Positions 34,682-44,168 of a stretch of 64,000 nt of DNA are shown here, piece by piece. The stretch spans positions 1 through 64,000 of the forward strand of contig JBAUMC010000086.1 in assembly GCA_049578505.1 (NCBI GenBank), in the 5' to 3' direction. The notes beneath the pieces were generated by a model. The model was not told the DNA's origin, ran no database searches, and worked only from the letters and a program-made list of their open reading frames with translations. Within the stretch, counting starts at the first letter, position 1; each line of letters starts with the position of its first letter. The position numbers and the translations under genes were made by a program. This DNA is from JAGVPT01 sp049578505 (lineage in GTDB: Bacteria; Bacteroidota; Ignavibacteria; UBA10030; UBA8401).

Positions 34682-36375
34682 ACGCACTCTGGTTTCTCAT
34701 GACGCGCCGGCTTATCAATAGCGTTAAGCGCGCATTCAACAATCCGGGACGCACACTCGGAACATTGGCGATCGTCGCATTAATTGTGGCAACATACGGC
34801 GGCCCGGTTATTTTCCAGTTTCATGAACCGGCAAAACCGAGCGCCCTTGTACAATTTCTTCCCCCGCTTGAAATTGTCGCCGCGATCCTCACACTGATGC
34901 TTTCGGGTTACCTCTTTATCTCATTCATAGTAGCAATAGATTACACGAGAGCTTTCACGGAACACGACGTCCTCAACGTTTTTCCGACACCGCTTCCTCG
35001 AACCCTTGTTTTTCAGTTTTTCCTGTTCACAAGGGCTCTTCTCGCGAGTGCGCTGGCTGTCGTCGTTATTGCCTATTTCTTTTTTCGAACCAGCCGCTCG
35101 CTTCTGCTCGTAATCCCTAATCACGCCGTATCGGGTTCAAGCGCACTGAGTGCTATTCTGTTTGCCGCGCTCTTTATCGCTGCAAACGGCGCTCTGCTGT
35201 TAGCGGGCGTCCTTTGCGGACTAAAAGTTTTCCGCAAGGAGATCTCTCGAAAACTGGTCTGGACGATCATCGCCCTTGTTCCGATACTATTTTTTGGCGG
35301 ACTTGTATACCGGGCAATTTCGGATACCGGACCGGGTGCGCAGTTTTTGGGTCTCCTCATTCGCCATACGAGCGATCAACCATTTGCGTCAATCCTGCTC
35401 CCCTTTCGTGCAATTGCAGATTCCGCTCTTGTTCCGTTTGGCGGATGGACTGTCGCGATGCCGGTTGGCTTTGTCCTTTGGGGAGGGGTGCTAATTTGGA
35501 GCCAACGTAGATTGATGCGTTTCGCTCCCGCGATGTATGAATATGGAATTCACCTTGCTCAGGAGAATGCGCGGCGGAATGAAAGATTGAGAAACCGATC
35601 GTTCAACGTAAAGGCATGGGCAAAGACAGGAAGAAGTAAAGAAGTGGTGGGAGTTGTCCACTCGTCATGGATGGACAAACGGTTTTCCGGCGGTGCATTG
35701 GCTCTTTTCTGGAGAAACGCCGTTATGATGCGGCGTTCCAGTATTATGCTCGCGATAAAAGTAAATATAATTTTGATGGTAATTTTTTACGGCGGGATCG
35801 TTGCACTCCATTTATGGAAGCCAGGTCTTGAAGAAGGGGGAATTGCTGCGCTCGGCGGTGTAGTTCAATTTCTTGTGATTTCTCTTTTTACTACGGCGTC
35901 CGTTGCATGGCTCACGGAGACGTTGAAGCGGTTTGAAATCCAGAAGCCGCTCCCCATAGCTCCGCGCCATGCCGTTCTCGCCGAGTTACTCCCCATCGCA
36001 ATACTCGTTTCGTGTTTGAGCCTTTTCGGCGCCGCTATTTTTATTGCCTTATTCCCACGTCAGGCAGGAATTTTCTTGCTCGGCTTCGTGACGATTTCGT
36101 CCTCCTATTTGCTTATGAGCTGCCTCCTCTTTATTGTGCTTTTGTTTAATCCCGATCAGCACGATACGCTCCAGAGAATGCTCTTTGGAATATACACCAC
36201 GGTTGCGTTCTTGCTTGGATTCGCACCATCGGGCATGATGATCGCGCTTGGATTTTTGCTCCATTTTCAGTTGATTATGCAAGGTTTGATAGTCATTTCG
36301 GCAAACATTATTTGCGCCTCTGTGCTGGTCGTCTTTGCAGCCAAGAAATATGAATCGTTCAATCCGGTGGAATGA
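34678..36375 (+). CDS. ABC-2 type membrane permease partner
   Basis: The gene starts with GTG overlapping the ATPase stop (GTGA), so I prefer 34678 to the longer frame from 34546. The 565-residue product has about twelve predicted helices grouped in two halves (LGTLAIVALIVATYGGPVIF, EIVAAILTLMLSGYLFISFIV, ... TTVAFLLGFAPSGMMIALGF). It lacks family-specific motifs but the gene order and coupling make it the membrane part of a two-gene exporter. The substrate is unknown; lipid, antibiotic or protein export are possible. Confidence 0.85.
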   Translation: MNALWFLMTRRLINSVKRAFNNPGRTLGTLAIVALIVATYGGPVIFQFHEPAKPSALVQFLPPLEIVAAILTLMLSGYLFISFIVAIDYTRAFTEHDVLNVFPTPLPRTLVFQFFLFTRALLASALAVVVIAYFFFRTSRSLLLVIPNHAVSGSSALSAILFAALFIAANGALLLAGVLCGLKVFRKEISRKLVWTIIALVPILFFGGLVYRAISDTGPGAQFLGLLIRHTSDQPFASILLPFRAIADSALVPFGGWTVAMPVGFVLWGGVLIWSQRRLMRFAPAMYEYGIHLAQENARRNERLRNRSFNVKAWAKTGRSKEVVGVVHSSWMDKRFSGGALALFWRNAVMMRRSSIMLAIKVNIILMVIFYGGIVALHLWKPGLEEGGIAALGGVVQFLVISLFTTASVAWLTETLKRFEIQKPLPIAPRHAVLAELLPIAILVSCLSLFGAAIFIALFPRQAGIFLLGFVTISSSYLLMSCLLFIVLLFNPDQHDTLQRMLFGIYTTVAFLLGFAPSGMMIALGFLLHFQLIMQGLIVISANIICASVLVVFAAKKYESFNPVE

Positions 36376-37265
36376 CACCCGCTCACAAACACGATAGACC
36401 AATGTCTGACAAAGAACTTACAGCAACGCTCCTCTTATCATGCCCTGACAGAAAGGGATTGGTTTCACTGATATCAAATTTCATCTTCGAGCGAGGCGGG
36501 AACATTCTTGACCTGGATGAGCATGTGAACGCACAAGAACAGCGCTTTTTCCTACGCGTTGCCTGGGATATGAAAGACTTCAGCGTTAACCCGGACCGCC
36601 TCGATGAAGCGTTTCTCCCGATGGCAAGAGAATTTCGAGCTGAATGGTCTATTCGGCTTAATCGCAACAGGCACAGACTCGCAATTTTTGTCTCAAAATA
36701 CGATCACTGTCTTCAGGAAATTCTATGGCGTCACGATCTCGGTGAGTTTGATGCGGAAATTGCGCTCGTAATCTCAAACCATCCCGACCTCGGATTTCTC
36801 GCAGAGCGATATAATCTCCCCTTTCATGTCTTTCCGATTACGCAGGAAAATAAAGCCTCTCAGGAGACACGGGAGATCGCTCTCCTCGAAAAAAATAATG
36901 TCGACACGATTGTCCTGGCCCGCTATATGCAAGTGCTGTCCCCGGCTTTCCTCGAAAAATACCCGAATAGAATCCTGAACATCCACCACTCATTCTTACC
37001 GGCATTTGCTGGAAGCAATCCGTACAAGCAGGCATACGAGAGAGGTGTCAAGATCGTCGGTGCGACTAGCCACTACGTTACTGAACTTCTCGACGAAGGC
37101 CCCATCATCGAACAAGATATTATACGGATTTCACACAAAGATTCGTTGGAAGATTTGATACGTAAAGGAAGAGACCTCGAGCGGCTTGTGCTTGCCCGCG
37201 GATTGCGCCTGCATCTCCAGGACCGCATCCTAGTCTATGGAGGGAAGACAATAGTGTTCGAGTGA
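36372..37265 (+). CDS. purU: Formyltetrahydrofolate deformylase (PurU)
   Basis: The 297-residue enzyme has an N-terminal ACT domain (TATLLLSCPDRKGLVSLISNFIFERGG) and a formyltransferase-type catalytic domain with NILNIHHSFLP-like sequence (RILNIHHSFLPAFAGSNPY) and ATSHYVTELLDEGPIIEQD, which supply the Asn-His-Asp triad. It hydrolyses 10-formyl-tetrahydrofolate to formate and tetrahydrofolate, balancing one-carbon pools. An ATGA overlap with the permease supports the 36372 start; ATG 36402 would give a 287-residue form closer to family length. Confidence 0.93.
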   Translation: MTPAHKHDRPMSDKELTATLLLSCPDRKGLVSLISNFIFERGGNILDLDEHVNAQEQRFFLRVAWDMKDFSVNPDRLDEAFLPMAREFRAEWSIRLNRNRHRLAIFVSKYDHCLQEILWRHDLGEFDAEIALVISNHPDLGFLAERYNLPFHVFPITQENKASQETREIALLEKNNVDTIVLARYMQVLSPAFLEKYPNRILNIHHSFLPAFAGSNPYKQAYERGVKIVGATSHYVTELLDEGPIIEQDIIRISHKDSLEDLIRKGRDLERLVLARGLRLHLQDRILVYGGKTIVFE

Positions 37266-37307
37266 TACTATCGCTATTGTCCATCGAGAAAATCCTATTC
37301 GCCCGGG

Positions 37308-38168
37308 CTACACAGCCAGCGCCTTCATCGTTCCTACAACCTCTCCGTAATATCCTCTTCCAAAGAGATTTAAGTGATTAAAAAGATGATAGAGCTTGTA
37401 CAATTCTATCCTCTTCTTCCAGCCCGGCTTGAGAGGATAGACTTCATCGTATGCTGAATAAAATGAATCGCCAAAACCCCCGAAGAGCATAGTCATTGCA
37501 AGGTCTGCCTCGCGATGACCGTAATAAACTGCGGGGTCAATAATTGCCGGTATGTTCCCTTCAACGCAAAGGAAATTTCCGCCCCAGAGGTCTCCATGCA
37601 ATAAAGCGGGAGGTTCGCCGTCATCGGGGATCAATTCGTCGAGACGGCGATCGAGTGCGGTATAAAGTCTGCGGAGTTCGGCGTCGACATATCTGTTTTT
37701 TTCAGCGAGATGAAATTGAAACTGCAATCGGTAATTCTGGTAAAATTCCTTCCACGACGAACTGCGAGGCGTATTCTGTTGCGGGGTCGAACCGATGTAG
37801 TTATTTTCTGCGAACCCGAATGACGACGATGTGCAGCGGTGAAGAGCTGCGAACTGCCTGCCGAACTCTGCAAAGAATGTTTTCCGGTTTGATGGAGACG
37901 AAGAACGAAGGAATTCGATAATAAGGACGTTTTCTTCCACACATATAACCCTGGGAACCTTAACTGCATCCGCTTTTGCTAATTCCCTAAGCCCGTTTGC
38001 TTCTTTTGGAAACATGTCCTTCTGTTGGGGCGAAACCTTAACGAAGAGAATTTCCCCGTCCCCTAACGTCGCTTTCATTGCAGTCGAAATCGAACCGCCT
38101 CCAATCGGTGTAACGGAAGCGACCTCTCTCTTCAAGACATGTTCGAGAAGCGAGCTAACGTTTTCCAT
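37308..38168 (-). CDS. Fructosamine kinase family protein
   Basis: The 286-residue protein begins MENVSSLLEHVLKREVASVTPIGGGSIS, with the nucleotide-binding loop replaced by GGGSIS as in the FN3K family, then HGDLWGGNFLC (catalytic Asp in HGDLWGGN) and AIIDPAVYYGHREADLAMTMLFGGF (the DPAVYYG motif). It phosphorylates fructosamines formed by glycation so that they decompose. The gene overlaps the phosphatase gene upstream on the - strand; deglycation kinases are often paired with LMW phosphatases. Confidence 0.92.
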   Translation of the reverse strand: MENVSSLLEHVLKREVASVTPIGGGSISTAMKATLGDGEILFVKVSPQQKDMFPKEANGLRELAKADAVKVPRVICVEENVLIIEFLRSSSPSNRKTFFAEFGRQFAALHRCTSSSFGFAENNYIGSTPQQNTPRSSSWKEFYQNYRLQFQFHLAEKNRYVDAELRRLYTALDRRLDELIPDDGEPPALLHGDLWGGNFLCVEGNIPAIIDPAVYYGHREADLAMTMLFGGFGDSFYSAYDEVYPLKPGWKKRIELYKLYHLFNHLNLFGRGYYGEVVGTMKALAV

Positions 38169-38628
38169 TATCAAGCATTTTTAAAAGCCCATCGCATGCA
38201 TCTTCGAGAATATCTAGCACATGTTCGAACCCTTCAGGCCCCTCGTAGTAGGGATCGGGAACCTCTACGGCGGCTAATTTCTGACAATAATCGGTCATGA
38301 GCGAAAGCTTTGAATGGTATTTTTTTTCTTTATCCATCATTCGGAGATCTCGAAGGTTCTCTTTATCCATCGCAATGATCATGTCGAATTTTTCAAAATC
38401 GACGGCCGGGTTAAATTTTCGCGCCCGGCTCGTGAGTGGGTATCCCCGCTTGCCAGCGTGGGATCTCATTCGTGCATCGGGAAGAGAGCCGATATGATAC
38501 CCTGCAGTCCCGGCGGAGTCAACTTTGACCGCAAGTCCATCCGCTTTCTTCTCCATTATTCCTTCAGCTGCCGGAGACCGGCAGATGTTACCAAGACAAA
38601 CAAAGAGTATTTTCTTTTCCGCGTCCAT
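38155..38628 (-). CDS. Low molecular weight protein-tyrosine phosphatase
   Basis: The 157-residue enzyme has the P-loop CLGNICRSP with nucleophile Cys11 and Arg17, and the general acid region VPDPYYEG with the Asp-Pro pair. Length matches the family. It may dephosphorylate protein tyrosines or, given its overlap with a fructosamine kinase gene, phosphorylated glycated substrates such as ribulosamine phosphates. The start ATG follows a GGAGAT box. Confidence 0.92.
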   Translation of the reverse strand: MDAEKKILFVCLGNICRSPAAEGIMEKKADGLAVKVDSAGTAGYHIGSLPDARMRSHAGKRGYPLTSRARKFNPAVDFEKFDMIIAMDKENLRDLRMMDKEKKYHSKLSLMTDYCQKLAAVEVPDPYYEGPEGFEHVLDILEDACDGLLKMLDNGKR

Positions 38629-38702
38629 TAATATCTCCTAATCAAGCCGTTAATAAAAAGTCGCCATTTTTTCGCACTCTTTCAAGGATTTGGTTCACCG
38701 GC

Positions 38703-38732
38703 TTGATGCACAAACGGCGTGGCATTTATATT
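38703..38732 (+). promoter_or_regulatory. Putative promoter ahead of the YciI-like gene
   Basis: TTGATG (38703-38708) and TATATT (38727-38732) are 18 bp apart. They lie about 110 bp before the + strand gene at 38843, in the divergent region with the phosphatase gene. Only a consensus match; not strong. Confidence 0.3.
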
Positions 38733-38842
38733 GCCGCAGATGAAAAACAATTAAAAAAAATACATACATTATATTGCGAACTCACAGACGGCCTGCATGA
38801 CAAGGTTGTCAACTTTTTTACTCCACCTTAGCAAAACACAAT

Positions 38843-39121
38843 ATGAACTATTTTGTTTTGATTTACCATTTAGTCGACGATTATCTGCTGCTTAGAACGG
38901 CCCACCGGGAAGAGCATCTTCATCTATCAACGGAGGCAAATCGCCACGGCGACCTACTGCTGGCAGGAGCCTTTAGTAATCCGGCAGACCGAGCGCTTCT
39001 CATCTTTCGCGTGAAGGACAAAGCAATTATTGAAGAGTTTATTCGCAACGATCCTTACGTCGTGAATGGATTGGTGACAAGGTGGGAAATCCGGCCTTGG
39101 ACGGTAGTTATTGGCAAGTAA
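38843..39121 (+). CDS. YciI family protein
   Basis: The 92-residue product is a dimeric ferredoxin-like fold: YFVLIYHLVDDYLLLRTAHREEHLHLSTEANRHGDLLLAGAFSNPADRALLIF, with the conserved His-Asp pair, then FIRNDPYVVNGLVTRWEIRPWTVV. Family members are small cytoplasmic proteins of mostly unknown function related to chloromuconolactone dehalogenase-type domains. It is the only + strand gene between two - strand runs. Confidence 0.9.
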   Translation: MNYFVLIYHLVDDYLLLRTAHREEHLHLSTEANRHGDLLLAGAFSNPADRALLIFRVKDKAIIEEFIRNDPYVVNGLVTRWEIRPWTVVIGK

Positions 39122-39133
39122 TCGTTGAAAATC

Positions 39134-40270
39134 TTACGGCAACAATTCCCCTTGAACTGGGGGGGGCAACGCCGCGGCAGAAGAATTCTTCAACTTTTCT
39201 TCGAATGTATCGAGTTTGCGCGCCGCTTCGTCGTACTTGTTCTTCGCGTTGGTAAGATGCTTCCCCACGGTTTCAAACTCGTCGGCAAACCGCTGCAAAT
39301 CCCCCTGAAGCCTTGCAAGATTTTGAATGATCTCTTTGGCGCTTTTCTCCACTTCCATCCCTTTGAATCCCAGAGCCAGAACATGAAGCTGTGCATAAAA
39401 CGTATTCGGGGAAACGGAAAACACCCTTCGCTGGACTCCATAATTGTAAATGTTCGTCTCGTCGTCGTAATCATCGTTTTTGATAATCGTCTCGTAATAG
39501 ATATTCTCAGCAGGGATGTACATTAATGCAAAATCGAAAGTTCCTTCGTCGGGTGCGATATATTTCTGCGCGATCGCATCGATATGCTTTTTGACATCGC
39601 TGACGAACACTTTGTAGGCAGATTTTTTCTCCGCTTCGTTTGGCGCTTCGACCATCTTCCTGAAATTTTCCAGTGGAAACTTTGAATCGATTGGAATGAT
39701 GCCGTTCGCCGTTCGGACAATCGCATCGACGGTATTGCCGTTTCGAAAACGGTATTGGGTGGCATAGGACGACGCAGGAATGACCTGCTTAAGCAAGTCC
39801 TCAAGCATCGACTCGCCAAGTCCGCCCCGCAATTTCGGAGCCTTTAGCAAGCCTTCAAGTTGTGCCACACTTTCGCCGAGCTGTTTCATCTCTTCCGTCG
39901 CCTGCAGCAACTGGCCCTGGCTTTTCTGCAAGTCCCCGATCACTTTCGCGGCCGTATCGAGCCTCGTTCCGATCGTGCTTGTTTGCGCCGAAAGCTGCTG
40001 GTTCACCTGCTCTGTCGTCTTCTGAATCGACTGAGTCACAAGAGTAATCTGTTGATTCAAATTCTCCGACGTGGCCCGCATGCTTTGAAACATCGTATCA
40101 GTTGCAGTTCTGAGGCTCTGCGAAACTTCACTTCTCAGCGACTCAATTTGCTGTTGCATCAATAACGACGATTGATCGTTCCCTGCCGGCCGTTCTCTCT
40201 GCTTTTTGAAAAGGAAGACCCCAATCAGGGCGGCAAGTATGACAACAAAAATAAGTGTTACAATCTCCAT
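39134..40270 (-). CDS. rmuC: DNA recombination protein RmuC
   Basis: The 378-residue product has an N-terminal membrane anchor (IVTLIFVVILAALIGVFLF), a long coiled coil (residues about 35-130, rich in Gln/Ser/Thr) and the RmuC nuclease-like domain: LRGGLGESMLEDLLKQVIPASSYATQYRFRNG, VDAIVRTANGIIPIDSKFPLENF and DFALMYIPAENIYYETI. It limits recombination between short inverted repeats. The Asp/Ser/Lys motif IPIDSKFP is the putative PD-(D/E)xK-like core. Confidence 0.93.
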   Translation of the reverse strand: MEIVTLIFVVILAALIGVFLFKKQRERPAGNDQSSLLMQQQIESLRSEVSQSLRTATDTMFQSMRATSENLNQQITLVTQSIQKTTEQVNQQLSAQTSTIGTRLDTAAKVIGDLQKSQGQLLQATEEMKQLGESVAQLEGLLKAPKLRGGLGESMLEDLLKQVIPASSYATQYRFRNGNTVDAIVRTANGIIPIDSKFPLENFRKMVEAPNEAEKKSAYKVFVSDVKKHIDAIAQKYIAPDEGTFDFALMYIPAENIYYETIIKNDDYDDETNIYNYGVQRRVFSVSPNTFYAQLHVLALGFKGMEVEKSAKEIIQNLARLQGDLQRFADEFETVGKHLTNAKNKYDEAARKLDTFEEKLKNSSAAALPPPVQGELLP

Positions 40271-40323
40271 AAATTGAAACTAAGCCCCTCTCTTAACTTT
40301 GTTGATTGTTCATTGTTGATTGA

Positions 40324-41499
40324 TCAATACGGTTTCGTGAAAAATACAAACAGAACCACTGCAAGAATCGAATATTGAAGCACTCGCGCATACAACATAC
40401 TCTTTTTCTTCAATGAATTCCAGATATACGCACTCCCCGCCATCGCCCCGATGAGAAGAACCGCCATCATCGCAACTTCGGGAACGGAACGCGTTGCCCC
40501 GATGATGATTGCCAGACTATCACCTTTGATAAATAACCCATAGATGACCAATAAGTGTCCGGTGTAAGTTACCAACGATTCCGACCCAAGGAGACTGACG
40601 ATCGATTTCCCCGAATGAGCCACGTGTTCCCACCACCAGAGTGTTGAGAGAATCATCAAAACCACACCAAGGCGTATAAACAAAAATTCCGGGCTCGCAG
40701 TCCAATAATCATGCGGAGGAAAAATCATCAACGGCTGAAGATTTGAGGCAATCGAAAGGACGATGAGTGCGATCCCCGCGGCAAAGATACCGTTAAAGAA
40801 TTTTCCTTCCGGTATCGATTCCCTGCAAAAAATAAAAAGCTGCCCGGTCACGCCTCCGAACAGTACAAAACTCATCCATGGAAAGATCGGGAAAAGCGAA
40901 TCATGTATTGAATTAATGTAGGTGGAAAAGGGGAGCGATAGTATCCCATCGACGTTTTTCGTCGACATATACGGAGTAGTAAATGCAACAGCAAATCCGA
41001 CAACGCAAAGCCAAATAAAAAAAAGGCGCTGAGTTTTCATGATCAGAACCAGCAATAGCATGAGCAGCAGCGAAACCGCAATGCACTGAAGAACGTCTAC
41101 CGGCCAAAACGAATTCCACTCGTTCCAACCGATAAGAAAAGCGAGCTTGTGAAACGAAAAAAATGGAAGATGCAACGCGTAGCCAACCACCCAGATTTGA
41201 AGAATGCGGCCGCACTGCTTCCAGAAGATACTGTTGAACGAGAGATAATCGTTCCATTTTCGCTGTCCGACGATGGCAAACGCATAACCCGCAACAAACA
41301 AAAACGACGGAGCCACAATCCCGTTGATGAAATTCAGCGTCCCAAACCAAGGTGCGAGTCGAATCGCAGGGATGAGAAACGCGTTGGTGACATGCGTTTC
41401 AATCATTACCAGCACTGCCCAGCCTCGGAGCAAGTCGATATAAACGTACCGTGGCTTCGACAATGGCTGAGAAATAGTCCGATTATTCGGTTGAGACAT
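40324..41499 (-). CDS. Heparan-alpha-glucosaminide-type acyltransferase membrane protein (DUF1624-like)
   Basis: The 391-residue protein starts after a short tail with YIDLLRGWAVLVMIETHVTNAFL, matching the DLLRG.....M...H motif of the HGSNAT/DUF1624 family. It has about ten transmembrane helices, including GIVAPSFLFVAGYAFAIVGQ. Such proteins transfer acyl groups to sugars from cytosolic acetyl-CoA across the membrane. The substrate here is unknown. Confidence 0.8.
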   Translation of the reverse strand: MSQPNNRTISQPLSKPRYVYIDLLRGWAVLVMIETHVTNAFLIPAIRLAPWFGTLNFINGIVAPSFLFVAGYAFAIVGQRKWNDYLSFNSIFWKQCGRILQIWVVGYALHLPFFSFHKLAFLIGWNEWNSFWPVDVLQCIAVSLLLMLLLVLIMKTQRLFFIWLCVVGFAVAFTTPYMSTKNVDGILSLPFSTYINSIHDSLFPIFPWMSFVLFGGVTGQLFIFCRESIPEGKFFNGIFAAGIALIVLSIASNLQPLMIFPPHDYWTASPEFLFIRLGVVLMILSTLWWWEHVAHSGKSIVSLLGSESLVTYTGHLLVIYGLFIKGDSLAIIIGATRSVPEVAMMAVLLIGAMAGSAYIWNSLKKKSMLYARVLQYSILAVVLFVFFTKPY

Positions 41500-41571
41500 T
41501 ACGAGTTTGCAGAGAGGAATGAGGGAATGGATCCGTCTTTAACACGATGGCAAACATGTACTGAAAATGCG

Positions 41572-42786
41572 TCAAATCACTTTCAACTTTTTCCCAACCG
41601 ATTCAAATGCATCGAGCGCCTTGTCAATCTCTTTTTTCGAAAGAGCGGCCGAAACCTGAGCCCGGAGCCGGGCTTCTCCCTTCGGGACAACAGGGAACCA
41701 CAGGCCTTTGATATAGACTCCGGCCTTCAGCATTGCAGCGCTCATATCCTGTGCAAGCGATGCCTCACCTACCATGATCGGCACTATCGGGTGGTCACCA
41801 TCGATAATTTTGAACCCCAGCGCTTTGATTTCTTTTCTAAAGTAGGCGGTGTTCTCGTGCAACCGCCGGACAATTGATTTATCCTTTGTCATCAGGTCAA
41901 AAGCCGCCAGGCACGCACAAACTATCGAAGGAGGGAGTGAATTCGAGAATGTGTACGGACGTGATTTTTGACGAAGGTATGCGATGAGTTCTCGTCTCCC
42001 ACTGACATACCCTCCTGCCGCACCGCCAATTGCCTTCCCAAGCGTACCGGAGATGACATCCACTTTTCCAAGCAAACCAAAATGATCAGGTGTCCCCCTC
42101 CCCGATTTTCCGCACACCCCGATCGCGTGCGAATCATCGACGAATACAATTGCCTCGTGCCGGTGTGCAACCTCTACGAGTCTGTCAAGCGGGGCCAGAT
42201 CGCCCTCCATACTGAATACTCCGTCAGTTGCAACGATGCGAAGTCTGTACCCTTTTTCCTTGTCTTCTTCGAGAAGTTGGTCGAGATGTGCAGGATCGGC
42301 ATGATTGTAAATTTTTTTGTCGATCGTTTCTGGCTTGCAGAGACGCATGCCATCGATAATGCTGGCATGATTGAGCCTGTCTGTATAGATGGCATCCCGG
42401 TAATCCTCCACATCGAGCTTTTCATTTACAAGGCTTGCAAAAAACCCCTCGTTCGCCGCGAAACATGACGAAAACAGAATCGTATCCTCGGTGCCAACAA
42501 ATTTCGATATCTTCTTTTCGAGTTCAAGATGAATCGTTTGCGTACCGCAAATAAACCTGACCGACGCTATCCCATAGCCATAGTTTTTAATCCCTTCGAT
42601 GGCTGCTTTGCGGACGGCAGGATGATTCGACATACCGAGATAATTGTTCGACGCCATCATGATAACATTCTTTCCCTTAACTTTGACAACGCCGGCTTGC
42701 GCCGACTCAAGGGGAGTTTCATGCTTGAAGGTGTTAGCTTCGCGAATCCGCGACAGCTCAGACGTGACAAGTTCGATGTAATTCAT
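41572..42786 (-). CDS. kbl: Glycine C-acetyltransferase (2-amino-3-ketobutyrate CoA ligase)
   Basis: The 404-residue PLP enzyme of the alpha-oxoamine synthase family shows MMASNNYLGMSNHPAVRKAA, a GTQTIHLELE segment, VFVDDSHAIGVCGKSGRGTPDHF and the PLP lysine in DVISGTLGKAIGGAAGGYVSG. It splits 2-amino-3-ketobutyrate with CoA into glycine and acetyl-CoA. The gene follows tdh on the - strand, so the two make a threonine-degradation pathway. Confidence 0.92.
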   Translation of the reverse strand: MNYIELVTSELSRIREANTFKHETPLESAQAGVVKVKGKNVIMMASNNYLGMSNHPAVRKAAIEGIKNYGYGIASVRFICGTQTIHLELEKKISKFVGTEDTILFSSCFAANEGFFASLVNEKLDVEDYRDAIYTDRLNHASIIDGMRLCKPETIDKKIYNHADPAHLDQLLEEDKEKGYRLRIVATDGVFSMEGDLAPLDRLVEVAHRHEAIVFVDDSHAIGVCGKSGRGTPDHFGLLGKVDVISGTLGKAIGGAAGGYVSGRRELIAYLRQKSRPYTFSNSLPPSIVCACLAAFDLMTKDKSIVRRLHENTAYFRKEIKALGFKIIDGDHPIVPIMVGEASLAQDMSAAMLKAGVYIKGLWFPVVPKGEARLRAQVSAALSKKEIDKALDAFESVGKKLKVI

Positions 42787-42829
42787 GGTTTCTCAGCTTG
42801 GATTGTTTGCACTTAGAAAGAATGTTTAA

Positions 42830-42904
42830 ACCGCCAAGACGCAAAGAACAAATTATGGGTCTCTTAAAATTAAATTAGATTTCCTTTCTTGGCGCCTTGG
42901 CGGT
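42830..42904. repeat. Inverted repeat of the CGCCAAG type between tdh and kbl
   Basis: ACCGCCAAG (42830-42838) is repeated inverted as CTTGGCGGT (42896-42904), and the pairing continues imperfectly to about 19 bp with GACGCAAAG/CTTTCTTGGCG. Elements with this wording occur as dispersed repeats in many bacterial genomes. It sits between two genes of one pathway and could shape their shared transcript. Confidence 0.5.
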
Positions 42905-42911
42905 AAAAAAA

Positions 42912-44147
42912 TTACGGTTTCAATAGTACCTTGAAAGCGTCACCTCGCCGAATCACTTCGAATGCCTCTTCGTACTGTTCCAACGGAAACTGATGCGTGA
43001 TGAACCCCGTGGCAAGGAACTTTTTGGCGAGCCCTGATTTCAGAATTTTCTCCATCTGAATCCACGTATCAAACACCCGCCGGCCGATAATCCCTTTAAT
43101 GGTGAGACCTTTGAAAATGACGTCCTTAGCAAAATCAACAGGCATGGTGCCTGTCGGCAATCCGAGAAGCGAAAATGTGCCTCCCATCCGGACCGCCTGA
43201 AACGCATCTTCATACGCCCGGTAACTCCCCGACATTTCGAAGACTGCGTCGACGCCGGATTGGTTTGTTTCTTTCATCACAACAGAATGGAATCGAGCGC
43301 GTTCACCCGGCAGTGCCATGTCGAAACAATCGGTGGCGCCGTACAGCCTTGCCATTCGGAAGCGCCGCCCCTCGAGTTTTTCGTGTGAAAACTCCCCATG
43401 GGAAGCATCGGTGACAAATATTTTTTTAGCACCTGCATATTTTGCCACGGCGGTCGCCATCATCCCTTGAACTCCGCACCCGAGCACGACCACGTTTCGG
43501 CTTTTCACATCTACCGACATCACGGTGTGGGTCGCGTTACCGATTGCATCCATGAAGGCGATGATCTCAAGAGGAATCTCGTTCTTGTGGAACAGAACCA
43601 GATTTCTCGCAGGTACCTTAACAAATTCCGCAAATGCGCCGTCGTCATGCACGCCTTTGATCACCGTATTGCGGCATACGTGTTTCTCTCCAAGCCTGCA
43701 TTGGTAACACTTTCCGCAGGTTACGTGCATTTCCGCCGAGGCGTGGAAATATTCTCCCACCACAGGATAAAACTTCTTGCTTTTTGCAAACGTCGTTTCG
43801 GTTTCACCCCGTAAAAGCTTCTTCACCGCGGGGTTGGTCTTTGCCTTTGCAAAAATCATGTTCGCAATATGCCTTCTCGCGCCCGCGCCAGCACCCACAA
43901 TCCAACCAGAAAATTCGTGGCCGACAGTTACGGGATCGGTCAGCGCGCGCGACATTTCAACACGGAGCGAATCCTTCGCTGTGTAGATGCCGACATCGGT
44001 GCCGCAGATGGCTCCTGCAAACACTTTAATGATCACATCGTCCGGTGATTCGACCTTGGGGATCGGTTTTTCAATAAGCTGAAACCCGGTCGTCCATTCT
44101 TTCCCCTCTACCGGCTTGCTTTTTGTTATTGCTTTCATAGCAGACAC
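42912..44147 (-). CDS. tdh: Zinc-dependent threonine 3-dehydrogenase-like alcohol dehydrogenase
   Basis: The 411-residue MDR protein has GTDVGIY and VGHEFSGWIVG (catalytic zinc), the structural zinc cysteines CGKCYQCRLGEKHVC, the NAD loop VVLGCGVQGMMATAVAKYAG and the typical GVDAVFEMSGS. Oxidising L-threonine to 2-amino-3-ketobutyrate would feed the adjacent Kbl. It starts at GTG (44147) or ATG 44138. An insert of about 45 residues after VGHEFSGW (RRHIANMIFAKAKTNPAVKK...) is absent from standard Tdh, so another polyol or alcohol could be its substrate. Confidence 0.8.
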   Translation of the reverse strand: MSAMKAITKSKPVEGKEWTTGFQLIEKPIPKVESPDDVIIKVFAGAICGTDVGIYTAKDSLRVEMSRALTDPVTVGHEFSGWIVGAGAGARRHIANMIFAKAKTNPAVKKLLRGETETTFAKSKKFYPVVGEYFHASAEMHVTCGKCYQCRLGEKHVCRNTVIKGVHDDGAFAEFVKVPARNLVLFHKNEIPLEIIAFMDAIGNATHTVMSVDVKSRNVVVLGCGVQGMMATAVAKYAGAKKIFVTDASHGEFSHEKLEGRRFRMARLYGATDCFDMALPGERARFHSVVMKETNQSGVDAVFEMSGSYRAYEDAFQAVRMGGTFSLLGLPTGTMPVDFAKDVIFKGLTIKGIIGRRVFDTWIQMEKILKSGLAKKFLATGFITHQFPLEQYEEAFEVIRRGDAFKVLLKP

Positions 44148-44168
44148 ACATATATTTAAAAGAGATGT

